From Oligoflexia bacterium (GTDB lineage Bacteria > Bdellovibrionota_C > UBA2361 > JBGSMV01): a stretch of 36,487 bases of DNA. The first letter of the stretch is position 1; the number at the start of each line of letters is the position of its first letter. The notes below the pieces were generated by a model. That model searched no databases, had not been told where the DNA came from, and worked only from the letters and a program-made list of their open reading frames with translations. Location: the NCBI GenBank assembly GCA_019694515.1, contig JAIBBU010000031.1:1-36487 (forward strand). The letters run 5' to 3'. Positions 1-7,751 of this stretch are shown in pieces. Made by a program: the position numbers and the translations under genes.

Positions 1-524
1 TTCCGATCTTTGCAAAACTCGGATCGAAGGCCACCAAGATGGATTATGTCAATCTGACATCGCTGGTGGAAGAAGTCAGCTCGGACAACGGATTTGATCC
101 GAAGCTCGATATTGAGCTCTCGCTCTCAGATCTGCCTGAAGTATGGGGTAATGCGCCGCTGCTTAGGCGAGTCCTGCAAAATCTGATCAGCAATGCTGTT
201 AAATATAACGATAAGCCAAAGATCCAAATTGGAATCTTCTCTCCAGGCACGGTCACCCGCGCGCTAGGCCGGTTTGCTCAGATCAGGGTTCAGGATAACG
301 GCCCGGGCATCCCGCAGGATGAGCTCGCAGGTATCTTCTCTATGTTCCGTCGTGGCTCGCAGGCCGAAGGGCAGGGTGAAGGGGCTGGCATAGGACTGGC
401 TGTGGTAAAGCGCATCGTGGAGCTTCACTTTGGGGAGATCGAGGTGGAGTCTCACCCGGGGGAAGGCACGGCCTTTACCTTCACCCTGCCTGTGGAAAAG
501 ATCAGCGTAGAAGCGTCAGAATAG
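1..524 (+). CDS. Sensor histidine kinase, C-terminal part (5' truncated by window edge)
   Basis: The reading frame is open from base 3, so this is the tail of a larger protein. What is visible is the HATPase_c catalytic domain of a two-component histidine kinase: an N box (LQNLISNAVKYN), a G1 box (DNGPGI), an F box (IFSMFRR) and a G2 box (GEGAGIGLAVVKRIVE), ending in a typical final strand of the ATPase fold. This domain binds ATP and phosphorylates a His in the DHp domain, which lies upstream outside the window together with any sensor domains. The F and G2 boxes resemble those of phytochrome-like and PAS-containing kinases, but sensor type cannot be judged here. No response regulator gene follows; ftsZ is next, after 376 bases. 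Confidence 0.93.
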   Translation, partial: PIFAKLGSKATKMDYVNLTSLVEEVSSDNGFDPKLDIELSLSDLPEVWGNAPLLRRVLQNLISNAVKYNDKPKIQIGIFSPGTVTRALGRFAQIRVQDNGPGIPQDELAGIFSMFRRGSQAEGQGEGAGIGLAVVKRIVELHFGEIEVESHPGEGTAFTFTLPVEKISVEASE

Positions 525-900
525 TCCCTGCCGGGTCCTTTATCCCTCCAAACCTTTGGTTTAACTAGATTCTTCCGCATAGTGTAGGTGGTACCTGTGA
601 AGGGGGCCGATCGGGTACTAGGCGCGGCTTTTTGGAGCTCCAATTTCGCTTATGGATCGGGTCTGCCGGTCGACTTCTAGCTTGATTTCCAAATGGCTGA
701 TTCGCCTTTACATTGATTTCGATTTAGTTTAAGTAACCTGAAGCAGAGACTGTTTTTTTCGGTCTTTGCTGGTTAAATATCCCAACTTTGTCTTTATTTT
801 TTAGGTGTGTGGGGCTAACGTAGCGAGCTGCTGCGTCTTTTGTGCGGCTGCGATTCATTCGCAATAGATATTTAGTGGTGCTTTTGTAGGAATTCAGAAG
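525..900. other. Gene-free interval upstream of ftsZ
   Basis: No convincing coding sequence is seen in these 376 bases. A short hairpin (AAACC-TTT-GGTTT, 550-562) follows the kinase stop but is too weak to call a terminator. The last 200 bases are T-rich on the plus strand and probably hold the ftsZ promoter and leader, but I found no well-spaced -35/-10 pair that I would stand behind. Just before ftsZ there is an AGGA ribosome-binding site within AGGAATTCA. Confidence 0.4.
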
Positions 901-2073
901 ATGGACGAAACGGCAAAGAAACTTCAAGCAAATAACGCCAATATTAAAGTTTTCGGAATTGGCGGAGCGGGGCTGAACGCGGTCAATAATATGATCCGCT
1001 CCGGCTTGACCGGCGTCGAGTTTTTCTCCGCCAACACTGATGCCCAAGCCTTGGCATCGAGTGAAGCTAAGAACAAGATTCAATTGGGCGATCAGATTAC
1101 CCGCGGCTTAGGAGCGGGCGCCGATCCTGATATGGGCATGGCTGCGGCGCGTGAAAGCACCGAGCTGATCCGCAAGGCGCTCGAAGGTGCCGATATGGTC
1201 TTCATTACCGCCGGCATGGGCGGCGGTACGGGCACTTTGGGCTCGACTGTTGTGGCCGAAGTAGCGAAAGAGATCGGTGCGCTGACAGTCGGCGTCGTTA
1301 CCAAACCCTTCCTGTTCGAAGGCAAGCGCCGCATGCGCAACGCGGAACGGGGCATCGAAGAGCTTAGAAAGCAGGTCGATACTCTGATCACTATTCCAAA
1401 CCAGCGCTTGCTCTCGATTGCGGGACGCAATACTTCGCTGCTGGATACCTTCCGTCGTGCTGACGACATCTTGTTCCAGGCCGTCAAAGGTATCAGCGAT
1501 CTGATCATCTATGAAGGTTTGGTAAACGTCGACTTTGCAGACGTCCGTGCCGTTATGTCCGAGATGGGCATGGCGATGATGGGTACCGGCGAGTCGAAGG
1601 GTGAAAATCGCGCGGTCGAAGCGGCAGAAAAAGCTATCTCCAGTCCGTTGCTTGAAGACATCTCGATCCATGGTGCTCGTGGTGTGCTGATCAACATCAC
1701 AGCCTCCCCGGATGTGACACTGCAGGAAGTTAACGAAGCCGCTGAGCTGATCCACGCCGAAGCGGATCCCGATGCCAACATCATTTGGGGAATGGTCATC
1801 GACCCAACCCTGGAAGATTGTGTGCGGGTCACCGTCATCGCGACTGGATTTGGCGATAAGTCCGACGAAGCTACGACTGTGTCTATGTCTTCCGTTAGCG
1901 GTACCGGCAACGGTCCTTCACATGACAGATTGGAGGTCCCGGCCTTCGCCCGTAAGAACAACAAAGAGGGCGGCGCTGAAGTCATTAAGCTCAAGAAGCT
2001 CTCCGTGTTGTCCAGCCCGGACGACGAAGAGAAGTATGAGATTCCGACTTTCCTTAGGAAGCAGGTCGACTAG
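901..2073 (+). CDS. ftsZ: Cell division GTPase FtsZ
   Basis: FtsZ polymerises with GTP at midcell and organises the division machinery. The 390-residue length is normal. The GTPase domain begins with the nucleotide loop [13 protein letters not shown] (19-31). The tubulin-signature loop GGMGGGTGT is at about 104-112, and the catalytic T7 loop NVDFAD at 209-214. The conserved C-terminal peptide EIPTFLRKQ, which docks FtsA/ZipA-type partners, ends the protein. The motif after GGGTGT is unusual: most FtsZ proteins read GAAP where this one reads LGST (113-116). The start ATG follows an AGGA about 8 bases upstream. Unlike the classic dcw cluster, no ftsA, ftsQ or mur genes are adjacent; the gene stands between a kinase and a PRTase-SLOG protein. 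Confidence 0.98.
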   Translation: MDETAKKLQANNANIKVFGIGGAGLNAVNNMIRSGLTGVEFFSANTDAQALASSEAKNKIQLGDQITRGLGAGADPDMGMAAARESTELIRKALEGADMVFITAGMGGGTGTLGSTVVAEVAKEIGALTVGVVTKPFLFEGKRRMRNAERGIEELRKQVDTLITIPNQRLLSIAGRNTSLLDTFRRADDILFQAVKGISDLIIYEGLVNVDFADVRAVMSEMGMAMMGTGESKGENRAVEAAEKAISSPLLEDISIHGARGVLINITASPDVTLQEVNEAAELIHAEADPDANIIWGMVIDPTLEDCVRVTVIATGFGDKSDEATTVSMSSVSGTGNGPSHDRLEVPAFARKNNKEGGAEVIKLKKLSVLSSPDDEEKYEIPTFLRKQVD

Positions 2074-2090
2074 AAAGTTTCGTCGTTATT

Positions 2091-2125
2091 CCCTCCCTCG
2101 GCCTCACTTAAGGTAGGAGGGAGGG
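2091..2125 (+). terminator. Possible hairpin terminator after ftsZ
   Basis: CCCTCCCT (2091-2098) pairs perfectly with AGGGAGGG (2118-2125), extended by one C-G pair, around a loop of about 17 bases, starting 18 bases after the ftsZ stop. No T-run follows, so intrinsic termination is uncertain; it may be an mRNA 3'-end stabiliser. Confidence 0.35.
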
Positions 2126-2326
2126 TATCCATTTGCCGCTCTAAATCCCTTTACTACCTCGATTATTCCGATTTCATTTGTGTGGCTGGCATTATGATGG
2201 CCTGCAGCTGCGGCATTGTAATCATAATCATCCTTCCTGAATTCGGGCACCTAGGATAGGGCAGTTTGAGTAGGCGCCCGATCGCCCATACAATTCAGAT
2301 TGACTACGACTTGCGAGAATACGTCT

Positions 2327-3925
2327 ATGTCCATGTCGCTGGGATTCTCTCTTTCACCGAGGCTGTCCCTCGGGCACCGCCTCACTTTGCCATCGAACAA
2401 TTGGAGTTTGGTGGATGCCTATCTGGGAGAAGGTGATACCTCTGCTTTTTCGAAGATTCGAATGGAGGAATGGGAAAATCTCCCAATCGAGGAGCGCTTA
2501 CATAGGGTAGATCAAGCCAATCAGGTCTTCCGTTTTACATATGTGAGATCCGATCACGAAGCCGAAGGGCGAAGGAAATATTACAAAGTACCGTTGCTCC
2601 GAAACGGCAATCTAGATATCGACGAAATTAAGATTCCAATTAGTAAACAGGAATATTTGAGATGCGCAGCTATCCTGAATAACGCCGGCCGATTGCAGCG
2701 TATTGTTCGTGCAGTTTCGTATACGCATGTGCGGGAGGAAATTCTTAAACACTTGAATGCTGCAAACTGCGGTATTGATGATAGCGTGATCGTAGGGATC
2801 GATCGCGGTGGACGTGTGCCGGTGCACATAGTAAAGGCGGCACTGGGTGCCTCGCAGTGCCATTTCCTGAAGGTAGATCAGCAAGGCGCCGGAATTAATC
2901 CTGGCTATCTGCAAAAGCTTCTTGAATCCGGAGTTTTTCGAGATAAGTACCTCCTTTTTGTGGATTCCACCGTCGATAGTGGAAGGCAGGTGCGTGCCAT
3001 CGCGGATTGTTTTAAGTCTCCGGAATTTGCCAGGCTGGCTAATCTTCGCGGCTGGGTCGTTGTGGGAAGTAATGAGAACGGTGAGCAATTGCCACATCAT
3101 TTGAATATCAATTGGGGCTTGGATCCCGATCAATCCTTCGAAGATAACCCGCTATTGATGGGAGTGGATTACGGCGTCGAGCGGACCCTGACACGCGGGG
3201 TAGGATCGCGAACTTCCTCGAGTATTCGCCGGGCATTAAATGAAGTGCCCCAGGGTGTGCTGCTTGATCTCTCAACTGCCGAGCAGATGGTGGGAGCGCG
3301 ATTAGGACTTGAGTTCAGCGCAGTTGCTCGCGAGAGCGCTACCTGGCGCAAATTGCTGGCTCGCGATTGGCATTCGCGAACTCCGATGGAAATATCTGAA
3401 ATGCCGAGCCCCTTAGGTCTAACTAATAAGGCCGCGCTCGCGCTTATAGGCACCAGCGCCCACTCGGATCTGGGCGCTGATGAGCTGTGTTACCTTGCGC
3501 GGGGGTTAGGGAGCGATTTTACCTTAATGGCGGGCACGCACCATGGTAATCCGGGCGCTGTGCTTGCTGCAGCGAGCCGTGAGTTTCCCGCCGCTCCCCG
3601 TGTCCTTCTGCAGATGGAGAGTGAAAGCGACGTGCTGGAAGACCCGCAGTTCGCAACCGTGCGCTGTCATGGCAGAGATAAACAAGAATTCCGTGAATAT
3701 ATGATCCTCACATGCCGCGCAGCTTTGGTGCTTGGGGGAGCTGGTGGCACACTGTCGGAAGCGCTGTGTGCGCTGTACGCAGGCAAACCTGTAGTCGCGA
3801 TGCCTCAACACGGCCCGGTCGGCGCCTTCCTAGCCTCTTCGCGGAAGTTGAAGGGGTGGCCGAATTTGCACTTGGTCGGCTCGATTAAGGAAGCAGTCGA
3901 TCTTATTAGATCTATGGACCTTTAG
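2327..3925 (+). CDS. Phosphoribosyltransferase-like / SLOG (LOG-like) domain fusion protein
   Basis: I recognise two domains but no named family. Counting from an in-frame TTG at 2300, a type I phosphoribosyltransferase-like fold covers about 130-300: a strand plus glycine-rich loop VIVGIDRGGR (163-172) and a PRPP-loop-like FVDSTVDSG (220-228), where the usual second acidic residue is Ser. A Rossmannoid SLOG domain follows at about 378-540: LIGTSAH at its start, AGTHHGNPGA (411-420), and GGAGGTLSEA (479-488), close to the PGGxGTxxE motif of LOG phosphoribohydrolases. An N-terminal segment of about 130 residues is unassigned. I prefer the ATG at 2327 (532 aa) to the TTG at 2300 because GCGAGA lies just upstream; the ATG at 2333 is also possible. 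LOG enzymes cleave the N-glycosidic bond of nucleotides and PRTases form or sense it, so a nucleotide-linked role is inferred. Confidence 0.8.
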   Translation: MSMSLGFSLSPRLSLGHRLTLPSNNWSLVDAYLGEGDTSAFSKIRMEEWENLPIEERLHRVDQANQVFRFTYVRSDHEAEGRRKYYKVPLLRNGNLDIDEIKIPISKQEYLRCAAILNNAGRLQRIVRAVSYTHVREEILKHLNAANCGIDDSVIVGIDRGGRVPVHIVKAALGASQCHFLKVDQQGAGINPGYLQKLLESGVFRDKYLLFVDSTVDSGRQVRAIADCFKSPEFARLANLRGWVVVGSNENGEQLPHHLNINWGLDPDQSFEDNPLLMGVDYGVERTLTRGVGSRTSSSIRRALNEVPQGVLLDLSTAEQMVGARLGLEFSAVARESATWRKLLARDWHSRTPMEISEMPSPLGLTNKAALALIGTSAHSDLGADELCYLARGLGSDFTLMAGTHHGNPGAVLAAASREFPAAPRVLLQMESESDVLEDPQFATVRCHGRDKQEFREYMILTCRAALVLGGAGGTLSEALCALYAGKPVVAMPQHGPVGAFLASSRKLKGWPNLHLVGSIKEAVDLIRSMDL

Positions 3926-3980
3926 ACGGGAGAAGGGCTGGGGCAGCGGGGCTTCCCGCGATGATCGGTACAGGGCCGCT

Positions 3981-5042
3981 TTATTTCTGCAGCGATCCTT
4001 TAATGGCCTCTCGCAAAATGAAGCTGCGCTTGGCCTCGTCCGTAATCTCAACCAAATTGTCATAGAGCTGTGGATCAACCAGCAGCGCGCCGATTGTGCC
4101 GCTGCCGTCAGCGAGTGCGGCCGAAGCTTTATGCAGGTTATCAGCGGTCTGATTCAGCTTCTGAATAAAGGTTTGAAGCCCCTCGGGAGAATCGGCGTAG
4201 ACCATCGTATGCAGCATGCCTTTGCCCTCCGTAATTTCACGCGCGATTTCACCAATGCGCTCTGAGGCGCTACCTAATGAAGCAGAGGCTTTACTGAGGG
4301 TGCGCAACATCTCTCCGCCTTCGCGATCGAAGACCATCGCATGCAGCAGTCCCTCGCCGCTTCGCACACGCCGCACGATCGACTTTAGATCATGCGAGGC
4401 CTCCTCCAGGTCGCGCATAATCGATTTGCCACGCTCGTCGGAGTAGATCAGATCGTGCACCAACCCTTTACCATCGCGCACCTCGTGGGTGATTGCAGCG
4501 ACGTTCTTGGAAGCTTCGGTGAAGCTCTTGATCGTATCGGTTTTCAACTCCTTGAAGATCGCGTTGACGTTGTCTGCAATCTCGACGGTATTGTCCACCA
4601 CGCGGCTGGCTTTGGAGAGCAAGGCTCCGAGATCATCGCTCTCCACGGTGCGAATGGTGGCGCCCGGAAGGAGCTGGCTGGGAGCCATGCCGGCGCTGAG
4701 ATTGACGAACCGATCCCCCAATAGACCTTGGGTTTCAATATTGGCGGTAGAGTCGATGTGAATTCGCTCCAGAAACTGATCGTTGATTAGGAGCTTAACG
4801 TGTACGTTGGTGTCGGTAAGCTCTTTGGCAAAACCGATTTCGGCTACACGCCCCACGGTAATTCCGCCTAGCCGCACCGGGGCTCCGACCGCCAGACCTT
4901 TGACATCTTTGAAAATCAGCTGGTAAGACTCGAGCCGCGCAAAGATCTCACGTTCGCGGCCCAACACCCAAATACTTAGGCCGAAGAGCAGCATCGCGCA
5001 GATCAGGAATATCCCGGCGGTGAATTCACTCCGCGCCCGCAT
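3981..5042 (-). CDS. mlaD: MlaD-type MCE domain lipid-transport protein
   Basis: This is the periplasmic substrate-binding (MCE) subunit of an Mla-type ABC lipid transporter, anchored in the inner membrane. Residues about 8-29 are a single hydrophobic anchor after a short basic start (MRARSEF). The MCE domain follows at about 38-115, with typical blocks GLAVGAPVRLGGITVG and QGLLGDRFVNLSAG. The remaining 230 residues are predicted helical and Ala/Lys/Glu-rich, with repeated GKGLVHDLIYS, GEGLLHAMVFD and GKGMLHTMVYA elements. These are common in long deltaproteobacterial MlaD proteins and may extend the channel. It is the last gene of a four-gene minus-strand operon and overlaps the upstream ATPase gene by 17 bases. 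At 353 residues it is much longer than E. coli MlaD (183). Confidence 0.93.
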   Translation of the reverse strand: MRARSEFTAGIFLICAMLLFGLSIWVLGREREIFARLESYQLIFKDVKGLAVGAPVRLGGITVGRVAEIGFAKELTDTNVHVKLLINDQFLERIHIDSTANIETQGLLGDRFVNLSAGMAPSQLLPGATIRTVESDDLGALLSKASRVVDNTVEIADNVNAIFKELKTDTIKSFTEASKNVAAITHEVRDGKGLVHDLIYSDERGKSIMRDLEEASHDLKSIVRRVRSGEGLLHAMVFDREGGEMLRTLSKASASLGSASERIGEIAREITEGKGMLHTMVYADSPEGLQTFIQKLNQTADNLHKASAALADGSGTIGALLVDPQLYDNLVEITDEAKRSFILREAIKGSLQK

Positions 5043-5793
5043 ACTCAGCTCTCCAATTTCCGTTGATAAAATCTGCTAGGCTCTGGCTTTGGCGCTCGAC
5101 TTCCGCAACCGGGCCATCGGCCAGCACTAGCCCATTATTGATCAGAATAAAGCGATTTGAAATCCGACGCGCACTGGCAATGTCATGGGTAACGATTAAC
5201 GAAGTAATTCCAAATTGCTCGCGCAGCTTCACTACTAGCTCGTCGATCAGTCTGATTGCGGTCGGGTCAAGACCGGTGGTGGGCTCGTCAAAAAGCATGA
5301 TGCGTGGGTTGCTCGCCAACGCTCGCGCCAGGCCGACCCGCTTTTTTTGACCGCCGGACAGTTCAGAGGGCAGTTTTTCTTCGATCCCCGGCAGTCCCAC
5401 AATTTCAAGCTTCTCCCGCACAGTCTGCCGGATGCGAGCCTCCGAATGTTCGCCGTGTTCCCGCAGTGCATAGGCGACATTTTCATAAACCGACAGTGAA
5501 TCGAAAAGAGCTGCGCCTTGGAAGAGCATTCCGATCTGCAAGCGCAGTTCATTTAACTCTTCTTCGCTGAGATCGTTAATACGGCGGCCGTCGATCAATA
5601 CATCGCCGCCGCTGGGGTGCACGAGCCCCATAATGGTCTTTAGTATGATGGTCTTGCCGGTGCCGCTGGGACCCAAAAGCGTCACGGTCTGTCCGGCTTC
5701 GATGGTGAAATTAATATCACGGTGGATCTGCACGCTGCCTAGTCGCACGGCGAGGTTTCTGAGTTCTATCACGGGTGAGCGCTCCTGCATCAT
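5026..5793 (-). CDS. mlaF: ABC transporter ATPase, MlaF type
   Basis: This is the nucleotide-binding subunit powering lipid movement between the membranes. All ABC motifs are present in 255 residues: Walker A GPSGTGKT (41-48), a Q-loop in IGMLFQGAALFDSL, signature LSGGQKKR, Walker B IMLFDEP followed by TTGLDP, and an H-loop VTHD. The sequence GMLFQGAALFDSLSVYENV is characteristic of MlaF rather than other ABC ATPases. Its ATG overlaps the mlaE stop codon as TAATG, which indicates translational coupling. The gene overlaps mlaD downstream by 17 bases. Confidence 0.96.
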   Translation of the reverse strand: MMQERSPVIELRNLAVRLGSVQIHRDINFTIEAGQTVTLLGPSGTGKTIILKTIMGLVHPSGGDVLIDGRRINDLSEEELNELRLQIGMLFQGAALFDSLSVYENVAYALREHGEHSEARIRQTVREKLEIVGLPGIEEKLPSELSGGQKKRVGLARALASNPRIMLFDEPTTGLDPTAIRLIDELVVKLREQFGITSLIVTHDIASARRISNRFILINNGLVLADGPVAEVERQSQSLADFINGNWRAEYAGAE

Positions 5794-6551
5794 TACTCCA
5801 GCATTATCAGCGCTTTGGTGATGAAGAAATTGGCGATGAAGATTACGATTGAGCTGGTCACCACCGCAGCAGTAGTGGTGAAGCCCACGCCCTCAGTCCC
5901 GCCGCGAGCCCGCAGCCCCATGAAACTGGAGATACTGACCAGCAAAAACCCGAACGCGCAGCTTTTTATTAGGCCATCCAGCATGTCTCGAATCACTACC
6001 GTGTAGAGGAGAGACTGATAGTAGGAGTGAACCGTAATCCCCAATTCATAGACGGTAACCAGGGCACCGCCGTAGATCCCGACGAGATCAGAGAAGACTA
6101 CCAGCGCGGGCAGTACTATCATTGCCGCTAGAATGCGCGGTGTGACCAATTTTCGCACCGGATTGGCACCGAGCGCCCGCATTGCATCGACCTGCTCGGT
6201 GACGACCATCGATGCGATCTCCGCCGCTATTCCGGCGCCGACCCGCCCACATAGCATGACAGCAGTTAATACGGGGCCTAGCTCGCGCACGATGCCGAGG
6301 CCAACCACGTTGCCTACATAGTTTTTCGCTCCAAAGCGATGTAAGCCGTATGCGGTCTGCAGCGCTAGCACCATACCGCTAAAAACCGCGGTCAGCACAA
6401 CAATCGGCAGAGAGTTCATTCCGATGCGGCTAATTTGGCGCGACAGTTCGGCCAGGCTCACGCCGTGATTAAGCAGATCTTTGATTACGGCTCGAATCAG
6501 GAGCAGATAAGCGCCGAGCGTCTTAATATAGCGTCGAATCACACTTCTCAT
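5793..6551 (-). CDS. mlaE: ABC transporter permease, MlaE type
   Basis: This is the integral membrane subunit of the Mla-type transporter. It has 252 residues with several hydrophobic segments: about 45-66 (VVLTAVFSGMVLALQTAY), the core around 90-165, and two near the C-terminus. The family hallmark is the stretch containing CGRVGAGIAAEIASM and EQVDAMRALGANP, which is the MlaE coupling region. The start ATG overlaps the stop of the preceding lipoprotein gene in an ATGA, so the four genes are probably one transcription unit: lipoprotein, mlaE, mlaF, mlaD. Confidence 0.96.
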   Translation of the reverse strand: MRSVIRRYIKTLGAYLLLIRAVIKDLLNHGVSLAELSRQISRIGMNSLPIVVLTAVFSGMVLALQTAYGLHRFGAKNYVGNVVGLGIVRELGPVLTAVMLCGRVGAGIAAEIASMVVTEQVDAMRALGANPVRKLVTPRILAAMIVLPALVVFSDLVGIYGGALVTVYELGITVHSYYQSLLYTVVIRDMLDGLIKSCAFGFLLVSISSFMGLRARGGTEGVGFTTTAAVVTSSIVIFIANFFITKALIMLE

Positions 6552-7063
6552 TCGGATTGCAGCTGAAAGAGCGGTGTAAGATTGAAGGCGGTTGTTGCTT
6601 CGGCCTTGCCCTGATCGGTGCGATGCCAGGTTACGGCGTCAATAATGCAGCTTCCGCTGCGGAAGGTGTAGCAGCTCAAAGCCAGAGGCGTGCCTTCTAG
6701 ATCCGCAGTCAGATAGGAAATCGCGACTTCGAGTCCATCCATCTCTAGCTGCTCCTGTTTCAATCTAACCAGATTGCGCAGACCCACCAGCAGCTGTCGC
6801 GTGGTGGCTTCAGCGGACAGCTTGCGGTGAGCCTTTGAACAATCACTCAGCACGGTTAGGAACTCAGGCGGCCGGTCGGGTTGGGCGGAGTTCAGCCGGT
6901 AGACAAAGGGATCTTCGTTAATCAGATCAAAATTAAGCGCTTGATTGGATGCCAAAAATTGATGGGGCAGTCTGATAGAAGTGCTTGTACTGGAGGTGAA
7001 AATCGAACAAGATGTCAGCGAGAAGGCGCATAGCAGTAGAAGCGGCCAAGCCTGAATCTTCAT
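6548..7063 (-). CDS. Putative lipoprotein, first gene of the Mla-type operon
   Basis: This protein of 171 residues has a lipoprotein signal peptide with lipobox LTSC, so Cys19 would be lipidated. The mature part contains YRLNSAQPDRPPEF and a central helical segment rich in Lys, Gln and Glu. It is not recognisable as MlaC or MlaA. The position of the gene at the head of the mla operon and its ATGA overlap with mlaE suggest an auxiliary lipoprotein of the transporter, comparable in role to PqiC/ABC_trans_aux proteins; that is inference only. The start is well supported: GGAG sits 7 bases upstream. Its start codon is read from the same CATG that starts ftsE on the other strand. Confidence 0.8.
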   Translation of the reverse strand: MKIQAWPLLLLCAFSLTSCSIFTSSTSTSIRLPHQFLASNQALNFDLINEDPFVYRLNSAQPDRPPEFLTVLSDCSKAHRKLSAEATTRQLLVGLRNLVRLKQEQLEMDGLEVAISYLTADLEGTPLALSCYTFRSGSCIIDAVTWHRTDQGKAEATTAFNLTPLFQLQSE

Positions 7064-7742
7064 GATTAATCTCCATAATGTACATAAACTCTATCCGCCC
7101 GACCAGATTGCGCTCAAGGGTATTGATCTGAAGGTTTTTCCGGGCGATTTCCTTTTCATCGCCGGCGCCAGTGGAGCAGGGAAGAGCACCCTATTGAGGC
7201 TTTTAGCGGGGTCAGAACGCGCAACCAATGGGCAGGTGGTTGTCGGCGGCCGCAACATGCAGGCCATCCCTGATGACGGCATCGCCTTTCTTAGGCGCGA
7301 GGTGGGGATTATCTATCAGGACTATAAGCTGCTACAGCGCCGCACCGTTATTGATAATGTTGCATTCGGTCTTGAAGTGCAGGGTGTCAAACCTTCGGAG
7401 CGGCGCAAGCTCGCTGCTATGATGCTCAAGGCGATCGGACTTGAGGAGAAGGCCGAGGCTTTTCCGAGAATGCTCTCGGGCGGCGAGCAGCAGCGAGTTT
7501 CGATTGCACGGGCGCTGCTTCATAAGCCGCGCTTGATTCTGGCTGACGAACCCACGGGCAATCTCGATCCAAATATGACCAGTGTAGTTTTCGATCTGCT
7601 GCTGGAGGCCAATGCGTGTGGAGTCACGGTGATCGTAGCAACGCATAATCTTGCGATCATCGAGGAGCTGAATCTAAGAACGATTGTTTTGGATCGGGGG
7701 CGAATGATTGGAGATTTCGATCGGCCACGAGGACTTCAATAG
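7062..7742 (+). CDS. ftsE: Cell division ATP-binding protein FtsE
   Basis: FtsE is the ABC ATPase that, with FtsX, activates cell-wall hydrolases at the septum through EnvC-like proteins. The 226 residues carry Walker A GASGAGKST (35-43), a Q-loop in IIYQDYKLL (FtsE-typical), signature LSGGEQQR, Walker B LILADEPTGNLDP and an H-loop ATHN. The N-terminus MINLHNVHKLYP aligns with other FtsE proteins, supporting the start at 7062 although no clear ribosome-binding site precedes it. The ATG lies in a CATG shared with the divergent lipoprotein start. ftsX follows after 9 bases. Confidence 0.97.
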   Translation: MINLHNVHKLYPPDQIALKGIDLKVFPGDFLFIAGASGAGKSTLLRLLAGSERATNGQVVVGGRNMQAIPDDGIAFLRREVGIIYQDYKLLQRRTVIDNVAFGLEVQGVKPSERRKLAAMMLKAIGLEEKAEAFPRMLSGGEQQRVSIARALLHKPRLILADEPTGNLDPNMTSVVFDLLLEANACGVTVIVATHNLAIIEELNLRTIVLDRGRMIGDFDRPRGLQ

Positions 7743-7751
7743 GACTAGTTC

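Noticed and set aside
724..1083. Minus-strand open frame across the ftsZ upstream region
   Set aside because: It runs antisense through the start of ftsZ, has no recognisable family and no ribosome-binding site; ftsZ is certain.
3926..3980. GC-rich imperfect hairpin between the PRTase-SLOG gene and mlaD considered as a terminator
   Set aside because: The stem needs a bulge and a large loop, and no T-run follows on either strand.
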